From Actinoplanes philippinensis (lineage in GTDB: Bacteria > Actinomycetota > Actinomycetes > Mycobacteriales > Micromonosporaceae): a DNA stretch of 64,000 nt. Position numbers and translations under genes: made by a program. The stretch covers positions 1 through 64,000 of the forward strand of contig NZ_FONV01000026.1 in NCBI RefSeq assembly GCF_900113015.1, given 5' to 3'. Positions within the stretch are counted from its first letter, which is position 1, and each line of letters starts with the position of its first letter. Under the pieces are notes generated by a model that did not search any database, was not told the origin of the DNA, and saw only the letters and a list, made by a program, of their open reading frames with translations. Below are positions 57,092 to 64,000 of this stretch, piece by piece.

Positions 57092-59071
57092 ATGCCTCGT
57101 CTCGGACACGGCCGATCGATCTCCGACGAAGACATCGACAAGGCGAAACGGGAGCTCGCCGAGTTCGCCGCCCGCTCCCCGCTGGCGTTCGCTCTGGCGC
57201 CGCCGGTGGCCACCCATCCGTTCGACCTGCTCTTCCCGGCGTTGCAGGAGGACGAGGCGAACCTGCTGCCACGGTTGCCGGACACCCCGGCCAAACTGAA
57301 GCGGCTCGGCCAGGCGATGACCGACGACGACAGCCGGGCGGACGACAGCCCGATCCCGGCCGCCTACACCTACCTGGGCCAGTTCATCGACCACGACATC
57401 ACCCTCGAGGTCGACGACAAGAAGGCCGGCCTGGGCTCCGGCGACATGGCGGTGCTGCTCGACCCGGGGATGACCCCGCTGTCGCCGGACCAGATCCGCA
57501 AGGTGCTGCGCAACCAGCGGACCGCTCAGCTGGACCTGGACAGCCTCTACGGCCCGCCGGCCCCGCGCGACCCGGACGACGACGACCGGATGCTGATCGG
57601 CCACGTCCACCGGATCACGCTGCAGAACCCGCCGAACCCGAACCCGCCGCCGCTGGCCCGGCCGAAGGGCAAGGGCGACGACAACGACCTGCCCCGCGAG
57701 CCGCGCAACGCCGATCCGCGATTCGACCGGGCGGCCCTGATCGGCGACCCCCGCAACGACGAGAACACGATCATCTCGCAACTGCACGTGGCCTTCCTGA
57801 AAGCGCACAACAAACTGGTCGACCAGGGCCTGTCGTTCCGGGACGCGCGCCGGGTGCTGCGTCAGCACTATCAGCACATCGTGGTGCAGGACTTCCTCAA
57901 GAGGATCGCCGACAAGAGAATCGTCGACGACGTCGTGGTGCACGGGAACAAATGGTTCAACCCGCACGCCGAGCCGTTCTTCATGCCGATCGAGTTCGCC
58001 GTCGCGGCGTACCGTTTCGGGCATTCGATGGTCCGTAGCCTCTACAACTTCAATTCCAATTTCGGGGCCGACACCCGGCCGCCGGGCAGCCTGGACCTGC
58101 TGTTCGTGTTCACCGCCCTGAGCGGCCGGCTGGGTGAGGACATCGGCCTGGAGCCGGCCGACAGTCTGCCGGAGAACTGGATCATCGAGTGGCAGAACAT
58201 CGTCGGCTCGGGTGACGGTGTGATGAAGACCCGCAAGATCGACACGAATCTGGCGGCGCTCAACGGCGGGGCGCTGTTCCGCCTGAAGACGACCACGGGC
58301 GAGCCGGAGGCGCCGGCCGACGCGGGCCGGCTGGCGGTGCGCAACCTGCTGCGCGGCTACCGGCTGCGGCTGCCCACCGGTCAGGCGGTCGCCGACCTGC
58401 TCGGCGTGCCGGTGCTCAGCAAGGACCAGATCCGGGCGGCGGCCGGCAACGACGCCCAGCGCGCCGCCCTGGACGAGAGCGAGTTCCTGACCCGTACGCC
58501 GCTCTGGTATTACGTGCTGGCCGAGGCGAAGGCCCTGCACGACGGCGCGCATCTGGGCCCGGTCGGCAGCACGATCGTCGCCGAGGTGCTGGTCGGCCTG
58601 GTGCGCCGCAGCGAGGACTCGATCCTCAAGCAGCCGGGCTGGAAACCGACTCTGCCGTCGGAGAAGCCGGGCACGTTCGAGCTGGCCGACCTGCTGCGCC
58701 TGGCCGGGGTGCTGCCCGGCGGCCAGGCGCCCCGCACGTACACGGTGCAGCGCGGGGACAGCCTCGCCAAGATCGCCCGCGAGCGGCTGGGCAACGAGGC
58801 CCGCTGGCCGGAGATCTTCGTGCTGAACCGGGCCACGATCCCGAACCCGAACCGGATCTTCCCCGGTCAGGTGCTGTTCCTGCCGCCGGCCCAGCCGACC
58901 GGCCCGGTGCCGAAGCTCTACACGGTCAAATCCGGCGACTCCCTGTCGAAGATCGCCCGCGAGCAGCTCGGCGCCGAGAACCGCTGGCGCGACATCTTCA
59001 CCCTCAACCGCGACGTCGTCTCCGACCCGGACCGGATCTTCCCGGGCCAGATCCTGGTCCTGCCCCACTGA
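57092..59071 (+). CDS. Animal-type heme peroxidase with two C-terminal LysM domains
   Basis: 659 residues. The peroxidase domain (about 60-520) shows the distal-His motif YLGQFIDHDITLE (His101), DENTIISQLHVAFLKAHNKL and the proximal-His motif AAYRFGHSMVRSLYNFN (about 310). Two LysM domains follow (about 549-597 and 608-656: YTVQRGDSLAKIA, YTVKSGDSLSKIA). No signal peptide is evident, though LysM binds cell-wall glycans. It may oxidise halides or organic substrates at the wall. AGGTGA precedes the ATG. The neighbours are unrelated. Confidence 0.88.
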   Translation: MPRLGHGRSISDEDIDKAKRELAEFAARSPLAFALAPPVATHPFDLLFPALQEDEANLLPRLPDTPAKLKRLGQAMTDDDSRADDSPIPAAYTYLGQFIDHDITLEVDDKKAGLGSGDMAVLLDPGMTPLSPDQIRKVLRNQRTAQLDLDSLYGPPAPRDPDDDDRMLIGHVHRITLQNPPNPNPPPLARPKGKGDDNDLPREPRNADPRFDRAALIGDPRNDENTIISQLHVAFLKAHNKLVDQGLSFRDARRVLRQHYQHIVVQDFLKRIADKRIVDDVVVHGNKWFNPHAEPFFMPIEFAVAAYRFGHSMVRSLYNFNSNFGADTRPPGSLDLLFVFTALSGRLGEDIGLEPADSLPENWIIEWQNIVGSGDGVMKTRKIDTNLAALNGGALFRLKTTTGEPEAPADAGRLAVRNLLRGYRLRLPTGQAVADLLGVPVLSKDQIRAAAGNDAQRAALDESEFLTRTPLWYYVLAEAKALHDGAHLGPVGSTIVAEVLVGLVRRSEDSILKQPGWKPTLPSEKPGTFELADLLRLAGVLPGGQAPRTYTVQRGDSLAKIARERLGNEARWPEIFVLNRATIPNPNRIFPGQVLFLPPAQPTGPVPKLYTVKSGDSLSKIAREQLGAENRWRDIFTLNRDVVSDPDRIFPGQILVLPH

Positions 59072-59263
59072 CGGAGCTCGCCGAACACCGCCGGGCCGTC
59101 GATCGGCGCGCGGAGGCGCCCGGTGTTCCGCCGCCGCGGATGCCGTGCGATCCGGGCGCCGATCCGGCGGGAGGCTGCGATCACCGGCTTCGGAAAATCA
59201 TTTCGATGGTACGGCCGTCGCCTCCCCCGGCATCGCAAGAGGCCTCCTCGCGCCCCGGCGGGA

Positions 59264-61147
59264 TCACGTTCCCCCCGGTCGCAGATGGTGCCGCTGGTCC
59301 CGTTTCCCGGCCAGGTACTCGGCCCGCGCGTCCCGGGTGCTGTGCAGGGTGGCCACCTCGGCGACCGGCACCTCCCACCACGACTCGGACGGTGGCGCCG
59401 ACGGGGCCGGGTCGGTCGCGATGTGCAGCACGGTCAGCCGTTCCGCCTCGCGGGCCTGTTTGATCCCCTCGACCAGGTCGGCGATGCCCCGGCAGCGGAT
59501 CACCGACGCGCCCAGGCTCTCCGCGTTGGCGGCCAGGTCGACCGGCAGGCGCGGCCCGTCGTAGTCGCCGCTGCGCTGGTTGCGGTACCGGTACTCGGTG
59601 CCGAACCGCTGGGACCCGACCTGCTCGGAGAGCCCGCCGATCGACGCGTGCCCGTGGTTCTCCACGATGATCACGATGAGCTTGACGCCCTCGGCGACCG
59701 CGGTGACGATCTCCTGCGCCATCATCAGGTACGACCCGTCGCCGACCAGCGCGAACACCTCGCGCCCCGGTTCGGCGAGCTTGATCCCGAGCGCGCCGGC
59801 GATCTCGAAGCCCATGCAGGAGTATCCGTACTCGACGTGGTACTGCTTCGGGTCCCGGGCCCGCCACAGCCGCTGCAGGTCGCCGGGCAGACTCCCGGCC
59901 GCCTGCACGACCACGTCCCGCGCGCCGCACGCCTCGTTGACGACCCCGATCACCTCGGCCTGGGTGGGCAGCTCCCCCGGTGTGCCGCGGCCCCGGAGCG
60001 CGTGGTCGACCGCCGCCCGCCACGCCGCCACGTCGTCGTGGAAGTCACCGGTGAAGCGGCGGCCGTGCAGGGCGGGCAGCAGCGCGTTCAGCCCCGCGCG
60101 GGCGTCGCCGACCAGCGGCAGCGCGGACAGTTTCCCGGCGTCGAAACCGGTCACGTTGAGGTTGACGAACCGCACGTCCGGCCGTTGGAAGGCGGTCTGT
60201 GACGCGGTGGTGACGTCGCTGTAGCGGGTGCCGACGCCGATCACCACGTCGGCGTTGCGGGCCAGCCGGTTGGCCACCGGGTTGCCGGTCGCGCCGACCC
60301 CGCCGACCGCGTTCGGGTGGTCCCAGTCGAGCGCTCCCTTGCCGGCCTGGGTGTCGGCGACCGGGATGCCGGTCTCGCGGGCGAACCGGTCGAGGGCGGC
60401 CGACGCCTCGGAGTAGATCACTCCCCCGCCGGCGATGATCAGCGGCCGTTGCGCGCCACGGATCACGGCGGCCGCCCGCTCCACGGCCAGCGGATCCGGC
60501 GCCTGCCGGGGCACGTGCCAGACCCTCTTGACGAAAAGCTCGTCCGGGAAGTCGTACGCCTCCGTCTGAAGATCCTGGGGTAAGCAGAGGGTGACCGCCC
60601 CCGTCTCCACCGGATCGGTGAGCACGCGCATCGCGCCGAGCAGCGCGGACGGGAGTTGCTCGGGCCGCTGGACACGGTCGAAGAACCGCGACAGCGGGCG
60701 GAAGGCGTCGTTGACCGAGACGTCGCCGGCCCGGGGGTCCTCGAGCTCCTGCAGGACCGGGTTGCTCGCGCGCGAGGCGAAGACGTCCGACGGCAGCAGC
60801 AGCACGGGCAGCCGGCTCACCGTCGCCAGGGCCGCCCCGGTGAGCATGTTCGTCGAGCCGGGCCCGATCGAGGCGGTGCACGCCATCGTGGACAGGCGGT
60901 TGCGCATCCGGGTGTATCCGACGGCCGTGTGCACCATGGCCTGCTCGTTGCGGGCCACCCGGAACGGCATGTCGGGCGCGCCGGTGCGCTGCGCCTGCAG
61001 GAGCGCCTGACCGATTCCGGCCACGTTGCCGTGCCCCAGGATCCCGAGGAAGCCGGCCACCGCCCGCTGCTGGACACCATCGCGCTCGGTCCACTGAGCA
61101 GCCAGGAAACGCACCACCGCTTGCCCGACGGTGAGCCGCTGTTTCAC
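59264..61147 (-). CDS. iolD: 3D-(3,5/4)-trihydroxycyclohexane-1,2-dione hydrolase IolD
   Basis: 627 residues, ThDP-dependent enzyme of myo-inositol catabolism that opens the ring of the dione to 5-deoxyglucuronate. The N-terminal pyrimidine domain (GILGHGNVAGIGQALLQ, RNEQAMVHTAVGYTR with the catalytic Glu) and C-terminal ThDP motif (GDGSYLMMAQEIV ... VENHGHASIGG) are clear. It overlaps iolB by four bases (61144-61147), so the two are coupled. The other iol genes are not in this window. Confidence 0.93.
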   Translation of the reverse strand: MKQRLTVGQAVVRFLAAQWTERDGVQQRAVAGFLGILGHGNVAGIGQALLQAQRTGAPDMPFRVARNEQAMVHTAVGYTRMRNRLSTMACTASIGPGSTNMLTGAALATVSRLPVLLLPSDVFASRASNPVLQELEDPRAGDVSVNDAFRPLSRFFDRVQRPEQLPSALLGAMRVLTDPVETGAVTLCLPQDLQTEAYDFPDELFVKRVWHVPRQAPDPLAVERAAAVIRGAQRPLIIAGGGVIYSEASAALDRFARETGIPVADTQAGKGALDWDHPNAVGGVGATGNPVANRLARNADVVIGVGTRYSDVTTASQTAFQRPDVRFVNLNVTGFDAGKLSALPLVGDARAGLNALLPALHGRRFTGDFHDDVAAWRAAVDHALRGRGTPGELPTQAEVIGVVNEACGARDVVVQAAGSLPGDLQRLWRARDPKQYHVEYGYSCMGFEIAGALGIKLAEPGREVFALVGDGSYLMMAQEIVTAVAEGVKLIVIIVENHGHASIGGLSEQVGSQRFGTEYRYRNQRSGDYDGPRLPVDLAANAESLGASVIRCRGIADLVEGIKQAREAERLTVLHIATDPAPSAPPSESWWEVPVAEVATLHSTRDARAEYLAGKRDQRHHLRPGGT

Positions 61148-62031
61148 GCTCGCCTCTTTTCGCGGATCGAGGTGAGGGGCAGCCGGGAGTCGATCCGCTC
61201 GGCGGCCCAGCGCCCGCGCACCCAGCCGTGGGCCGGGTCGTCACGGACCAGCCGGCGCCGCTCACCGGGGCCGGCCATCACGTTCAGGTGGTACAGGTCG
61301 TAGCCGGGCGCGGCCATCGACGGGCCGTGCCAGCCGTACGGGATCAGCACGACGTCGCCGCTGCGCACCTCGGCGCACACGTCGATGGGGCGGTCCGGGT
61401 GGCCGTACACCCGCTGGTATCCGCAGCCGTGACCACCCGCCGGGGAGGCAGCCACCTCGAAGTAGTAGATCTCCTCCAGGCAGCTCTCGCCGTCACCCTG
61501 CTCGTCGTGCTTGTGCGGCGGGTACGACGACCAGTTCCCGCCCGGGGTGAGCACCTCGCGGGCGATCAGCCGGTCGGTCTCGAACGCGTCGGGGGCGCAG
61601 AAGTCGTTCACCTGCCGGCTGGCCTGCCCGGCGCCGCGCAGGCGCACCGGGACGTCCTCGGCCGGGCCGTAGCGGAACGGCAGCGTCCGGTCCGCGCGCG
61701 CGGCCGGCAGCGCGAACCGGCCCCCGTTCGGGGCGCGCAGCGTGACCTGCGTCCGGCGTGGCAGGTAGGCGAAGTCGGTGACGCGGGAGAAGACCGACCG
61801 GCGGCCGGTCAGGGTGAGACGTTCGTCGTCGCAGGCCACGTCGCAGCCGCCGGACAGCGGCAGGACCAGCATCTCGTCGCAGCCGGTGGGGAACCGGACC
61901 CGGCCGCCGACCGGCAGGCGCACCACGCGCAGGCCGCTGAAGCGCCAGCCGGCGTTCTCCGGGGTGATGCTGACGTCGAACGGCCGGTCGGCCGAGCTGC
62001 CCCGCGGGACCAGCGGGTTGACCCTCGTCAT
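61144..62031 (-). CDS. iolB: 5-deoxy-glucuronate isomerase IolB
   Basis: 295 residues, double-cupin protein that converts 5-deoxyglucuronate (the IolD product) to 5-dehydro-2-deoxygluconate. NWSSYPPHKHDEQ and LEEIYYFEVAASPAGGHG hold the metal-binding His/Glu, and GDVVLIPYGWHGPSMAAPGYDLYHLNVMAGP is the second conserved block. The ATG at 62031 starts it; upstream in-frame codons are less likely. It is the first gene of this iolB-iolD pair. Confidence 0.93.
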   Translation of the reverse strand: MTRVNPLVPRGSSADRPFDVSITPENAGWRFSGLRVVRLPVGGRVRFPTGCDEMLVLPLSGGCDVACDDERLTLTGRRSVFSRVTDFAYLPRRTQVTLRAPNGGRFALPAARADRTLPFRYGPAEDVPVRLRGAGQASRQVNDFCAPDAFETDRLIAREVLTPGGNWSSYPPHKHDEQGDGESCLEEIYYFEVAASPAGGHGCGYQRVYGHPDRPIDVCAEVRSGDVVLIPYGWHGPSMAAPGYDLYHLNVMAGPGERRRLVRDDPAHGWVRGRWAAERIDSRLPLTSIREKRRA

Positions 62032-62209
62032 GGGGTGGCCGCTGCCGCGAGGCGGCGATCGCTCCGGCAACGCTGACGGAGCGCATCGCCGCCTCGAGGG
62101 GTCATGCGCGGTCCCTTCGCCGTGGTGCCCAGCGGTGACGGACCGGCGACGCTGGGTTCGGGCCTGTTTCGATGTAATTACGTGGCCCCCGTCGCGTCAA
62201 TACCGGGTT

Positions 62210-62227
62210 TAGTTGCACAGTCAACTA
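62210..62227. promoter_or_regulatory. TAGTTG...CAACTA inverted repeat
   Basis: TAGTTG (62210-62215) and CAACTA (62222-62227) with a 6-bp spacer, in the promoter region of the extradiol dioxygenase gene, related to the palindrome at 62255. A MarR-type site is plausible. Confidence 0.5.
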
Positions 62228-62254
62228 AGCCGGCGTACGCTTGCCTCGTAATTA

Positions 62255-62268
62255 GTTGAAGCTTCAAC
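62255..62268. promoter_or_regulatory. Perfect 14-bp palindrome GTTGAAGCTTCAAC
   Basis: Part of TTAGTTGAAGCTTCAACGG; it abuts the GGAGG site of the dioxygenase gene, so a bound repressor would block both transcription and translation start. TAGTTGA-type half-sites are typical of MarR-family operators. No MarR gene is in the window. Confidence 0.6.
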
Positions 62269-62278
62269 GGAGGTTGTC

Positions 62279-63046
62279 ATGCGGATGCCCGCCCTCTTCC
62301 TCAGCCACGGCGCCCCACCCCTGGTCGACGACCCCACCTGGGTGGCACAGCTGCAGGAGCTCGCCGCCGGCCTCCCGCGACCGAAAGCGATCCTCGTCGC
62401 CTCGGCACACTGGGAGTCCGCGCCGCTGATGCTCGGCGCCACCTCGACGGTCCCGCTGGTCTACGACTTCGGCGGTTTCGCCCAGCGCTACTACGAGGTG
62501 CAGTATCGGGCGCCCGGCGCGCCCGCCCTGGCCGAGTCGGTGCGCAAGCTCATGCCCGACCACCGGACCGTCGCCCAGACCGACCGCGGGCTCGATCACG
62601 GCGCGTATGTGCCGTTGACCGTCATGTATCCCGACGCCGACATCCCCGTCCTGCAGATGTCGCTGCCCACCCTGGAGCCCGACGCGCTGCTCGACCTGGG
62701 CCGCCGGCTCGCCCCGCTGCGCGACGAGGGCGTGCTGATCATCGGTTCCGGGTTCACCACCCACGGCCTGCCGTTCCTGCGCGACTGGCGTCCCGACGCG
62801 GCGGCGCCCGGCTGGTCCCGCGAGTTCGACGCGTGGGCCGCCGAGGCCCTGTCCCGCGGCGCCGTCGACGAACTCGCCGACTTCCGCGAGCGCGCGCCCG
62901 GCATGCCCTACGCGCACCCGACGATCGAGCACTTCGCGCCGATGTTCCTCACTCTCGGTGCATCCGAGGACCCGGCGCAGGCGCCCGCGCAGCCCATCGA
63001 CGGCTTCTGGATGGGCCTCGCGAAACGTTCCTTCCTCGCAGGTTGA
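62279..63046 (+). CDS. Extradiol aromatic-ring dioxygenase, DODA/YgiD-like (LigB family)
   Basis: 255 residues. ALFLSHGAPPLVDD (His10), SAHWESAPLML (His44), RGLDHGAYVPLTVMYP and HPTIEHFAPMFLTLGA place the His ligands as in the zinc-dependent 4,5-DOPA-extradiol dioxygenase-like proteins (YgiD type). It would open catecholic rings or detoxify quinones. It has GGAGG next to a palindrome and is divergent from the iol genes. The substrate is unknown; MarR-type control suggests an aromatic inducer. Confidence 0.9.
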   Translation: MRMPALFLSHGAPPLVDDPTWVAQLQELAAGLPRPKAILVASAHWESAPLMLGATSTVPLVYDFGGFAQRYYEVQYRAPGAPALAESVRKLMPDHRTVAQTDRGLDHGAYVPLTVMYPDADIPVLQMSLPTLEPDALLDLGRRLAPLRDEGVLIIGSGFTTHGLPFLRDWRPDAAAPGWSREFDAWAAEALSRGAVDELADFRERAPGMPYAHPTIEHFAPMFLTLGASEDPAQAPAQPIDGFWMGLAKRSFLAG

Positions 63047-63093
63047 TGCGGTTTCTCAGCATGTTTGCAGAATCTTTGGAGATCCTGTGAAGC

Positions 63094-64000
63094 ATGCTTG
63101 AGGTCTCCGCGCTCGGGTGGATCGTCACCATCGGTGTCATCGTCGCCCTGCTCGCCCTCGATTTGACTCTCGGGGTGCTCCGTCCACACGTCGTCGGCTT
63201 CCGCGAGGCCGCCGGCTGGTCGATCTTCTACATCGCCGTCGCCATCGTCTTCGGCATCGTCTTCGGGAGTGTCTACGGCTGGGGCTTCGGCACCGAGTAC
63301 TTCGCCGGATACATCGTCGAGAAAAGCCTGTCGGTCGACAATCTCTTCGTCTTCGTCATCATCATGACCACGTTCGCGGTGCCGGAGAAATACCAGCAGG
63401 AGGTGCTGACCTTCGGCATCATCATCGCGCTGGTGCTCCGGGTCATCTTCATCGCGCTCGGCGCCGCCCTGCTCAGCGCGTTCTCGTTCATGTTCCTGGT
63501 CTTCGGCGCGATCCTGCTCTTCACCGCGGTGCAGCTGTTCCGGCACCGCGACGAGGATCCCGACGTCGGCGAGAACGCGCTGGTCAAGGCCGGCCGCCGG
63601 TTCCTGCCGGTGACCGACGACTACGTCGAGGGCAAGATGATCACCCGGGTCGACGGCAAGCGCATGGTCACGCCGCTGTTCCTGGTGCTCCTCGCCATCG
63701 GCGGCACCGACCTGCTCTTCGCCCTCGACTCGATCCCCGCGGTCTTCGGCGTGACCGAGTCGGCGTACATCGTCTTCGTCGCCAACGCCTTCGCCCTGCT
63801 CGGCCTGCGCGCCCTGTTCTTCCTGGTCAAGGGCCTGCTCGACCGGCTCGTCTACCTCTCCACGGGCCTGTCGCTGATTCTCGCCTTCATCGGCGTCAAA
63901 CTGGTCCTGCACTGGGCGCACAAGGACATCAGCGCCTCCGTCCCCGAGGTCGCCACACCGGTGTCGCTCGGCGTCATCATCGGCATCCTGATCATCACCA
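63094..64000 (+). CDS. TerC-family integral membrane protein (partial)
   Basis: About 302 residues are visible, open at the window end. VEKSLSVDNLFVFVIIM and GGTDLLFALDSIPAVFGVTE are the two conserved Asp-bearing helices of TerC proteins, and eight membrane segments can be counted. TerC/YceF-type proteins are linked to tellurite resistance or to manganese export and metal loading of exported enzymes. It starts 48 bp after the dioxygenase stop, possibly in the same transcript. No Mn riboswitch precedes it. Confidence 0.92.
   Translation, partial: MLEVSALGWIVTIGVIVALLALDLTLGVLRPHVVGFREAAGWSIFYIAVAIVFGIVFGSVYGWGFGTEYFAGYIVEKSLSVDNLFVFVIIMTTFAVPEKYQQEVLTFGIIIALVLRVIFIALGAALLSAFSFMFLVFGAILLFTAVQLFRHRDEDPDVGENALVKAGRRFLPVTDDYVEGKMITRVDGKRMVTPLFLVLLAIGGTDLLFALDSIPAVFGVTESAYIVFVANAFALLGLRALFFLVKGLLDRLVYLSTGLSLILAFIGVKLVLHWAHKDISASVPEVATPVSLGVIIGILIIT

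Noticed and set aside
57068..59068. 666-codon leftward frame
   Set aside because: Antisense to the peroxidase-LysM gene, which has clear motifs.
63047..63093. Manganese (yybP-ykoY) riboswitch before terC
   Set aside because: Only 47 bp separate the genes, too short for the aptamer, and no matching fold was seen.

Overview
The window is very GC-rich DNA with strong third-position G/C bias, many GTG starts, GTGA/ATGA gene overlaps and purine-rich (GGAGG-like) ribosome binding sites. Together with actinomycete-typical families (DUF574-type methyltransferase, TIGR03089 protein, DUF1990, deazaflavin oxidoreductase, HTH-STAND-propeller protein, Paa and Iol clusters) this points to a filamentous actinomycete, most plausibly of the Micromonosporaceae (Actinoplanes-like). 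The genus is inference. It looks like chromosomal, mostly accessory DNA. I saw no rRNA, tRNA, CRISPR array or prophage.

Layout. 1-152: the tail of a TnpB gene and the right end of its transposon. 273-6211: a putative secreted metallopeptidase-like protein, then a leftward five-gene run (amino-acid permease, Pro/Gln-rich unknown, PLP decarboxylase, P-loop kinase, acyltransferase). 6666-8607: a broken MBL hydrolase and a lipoprotein. 8872-12080: an AraC / VOC / UvrA-like operon resembling drug self-protection modules. 12163-16943: secreted protein, HTH regulator plus membrane partner behind ACTTTCC boxes, GNAT, LD-carboxypeptidase and small proteins, followed by two repeat-rich gaps. 17354-25239: BBE-type flavo-oxidase, cupin, GH16-like protein, RNA ligase, methyltransferase and an orphan sugar-binding lipoprotein. 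25372-29508: HTH-STAND-propeller ATPase and a secreted ThuA-ricin protein.

29544-35601: an FMN reductase / LLM oxidoreductase pair and an ECF sigma / anti-sigma / ABC exporter operon. 35654-40055: two paralogous membrane proteins with Asp-box domains flanking a LuxR protein whose hydrolase domain has lost its catalytic triad, and a deazaflavin-type oxidoreductase. 40143-48885: cyclase, kinase with a 4-TM partner, deaminase, S1C protease and several small secreted proteins, including an emfourin-like putative protease inhibitor. 49107-49448: a 62-bp tandem repeat that runs into the end of a low-complexity secreted protein gene.

50873-56887: a complete phenylacetyl-CoA epoxidase operon (paaN-A-B-C-D-E, leftward) with divergent TetR regulator PaaR and a palindromic operator between them. 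57092-59071: a heme peroxidase fused to two LysM domains. 59264-62031: iolB-iolD of myo-inositol catabolism. 62279-64000: an extradiol dioxygenase of the DODA type behind MarR-like palindromes, and a TerC membrane protein cut by the window end.

The strongest candidates for something undescribed are the pseudo-hydrolase LuxR sensor with its duplicated Asp-box membrane neighbours, the permease/Pro-Gln protein/decarboxylase operon, the peroxidase-LysM fusion and the secreted emfourin-like protein. All family names rest on motif reading without database searches.
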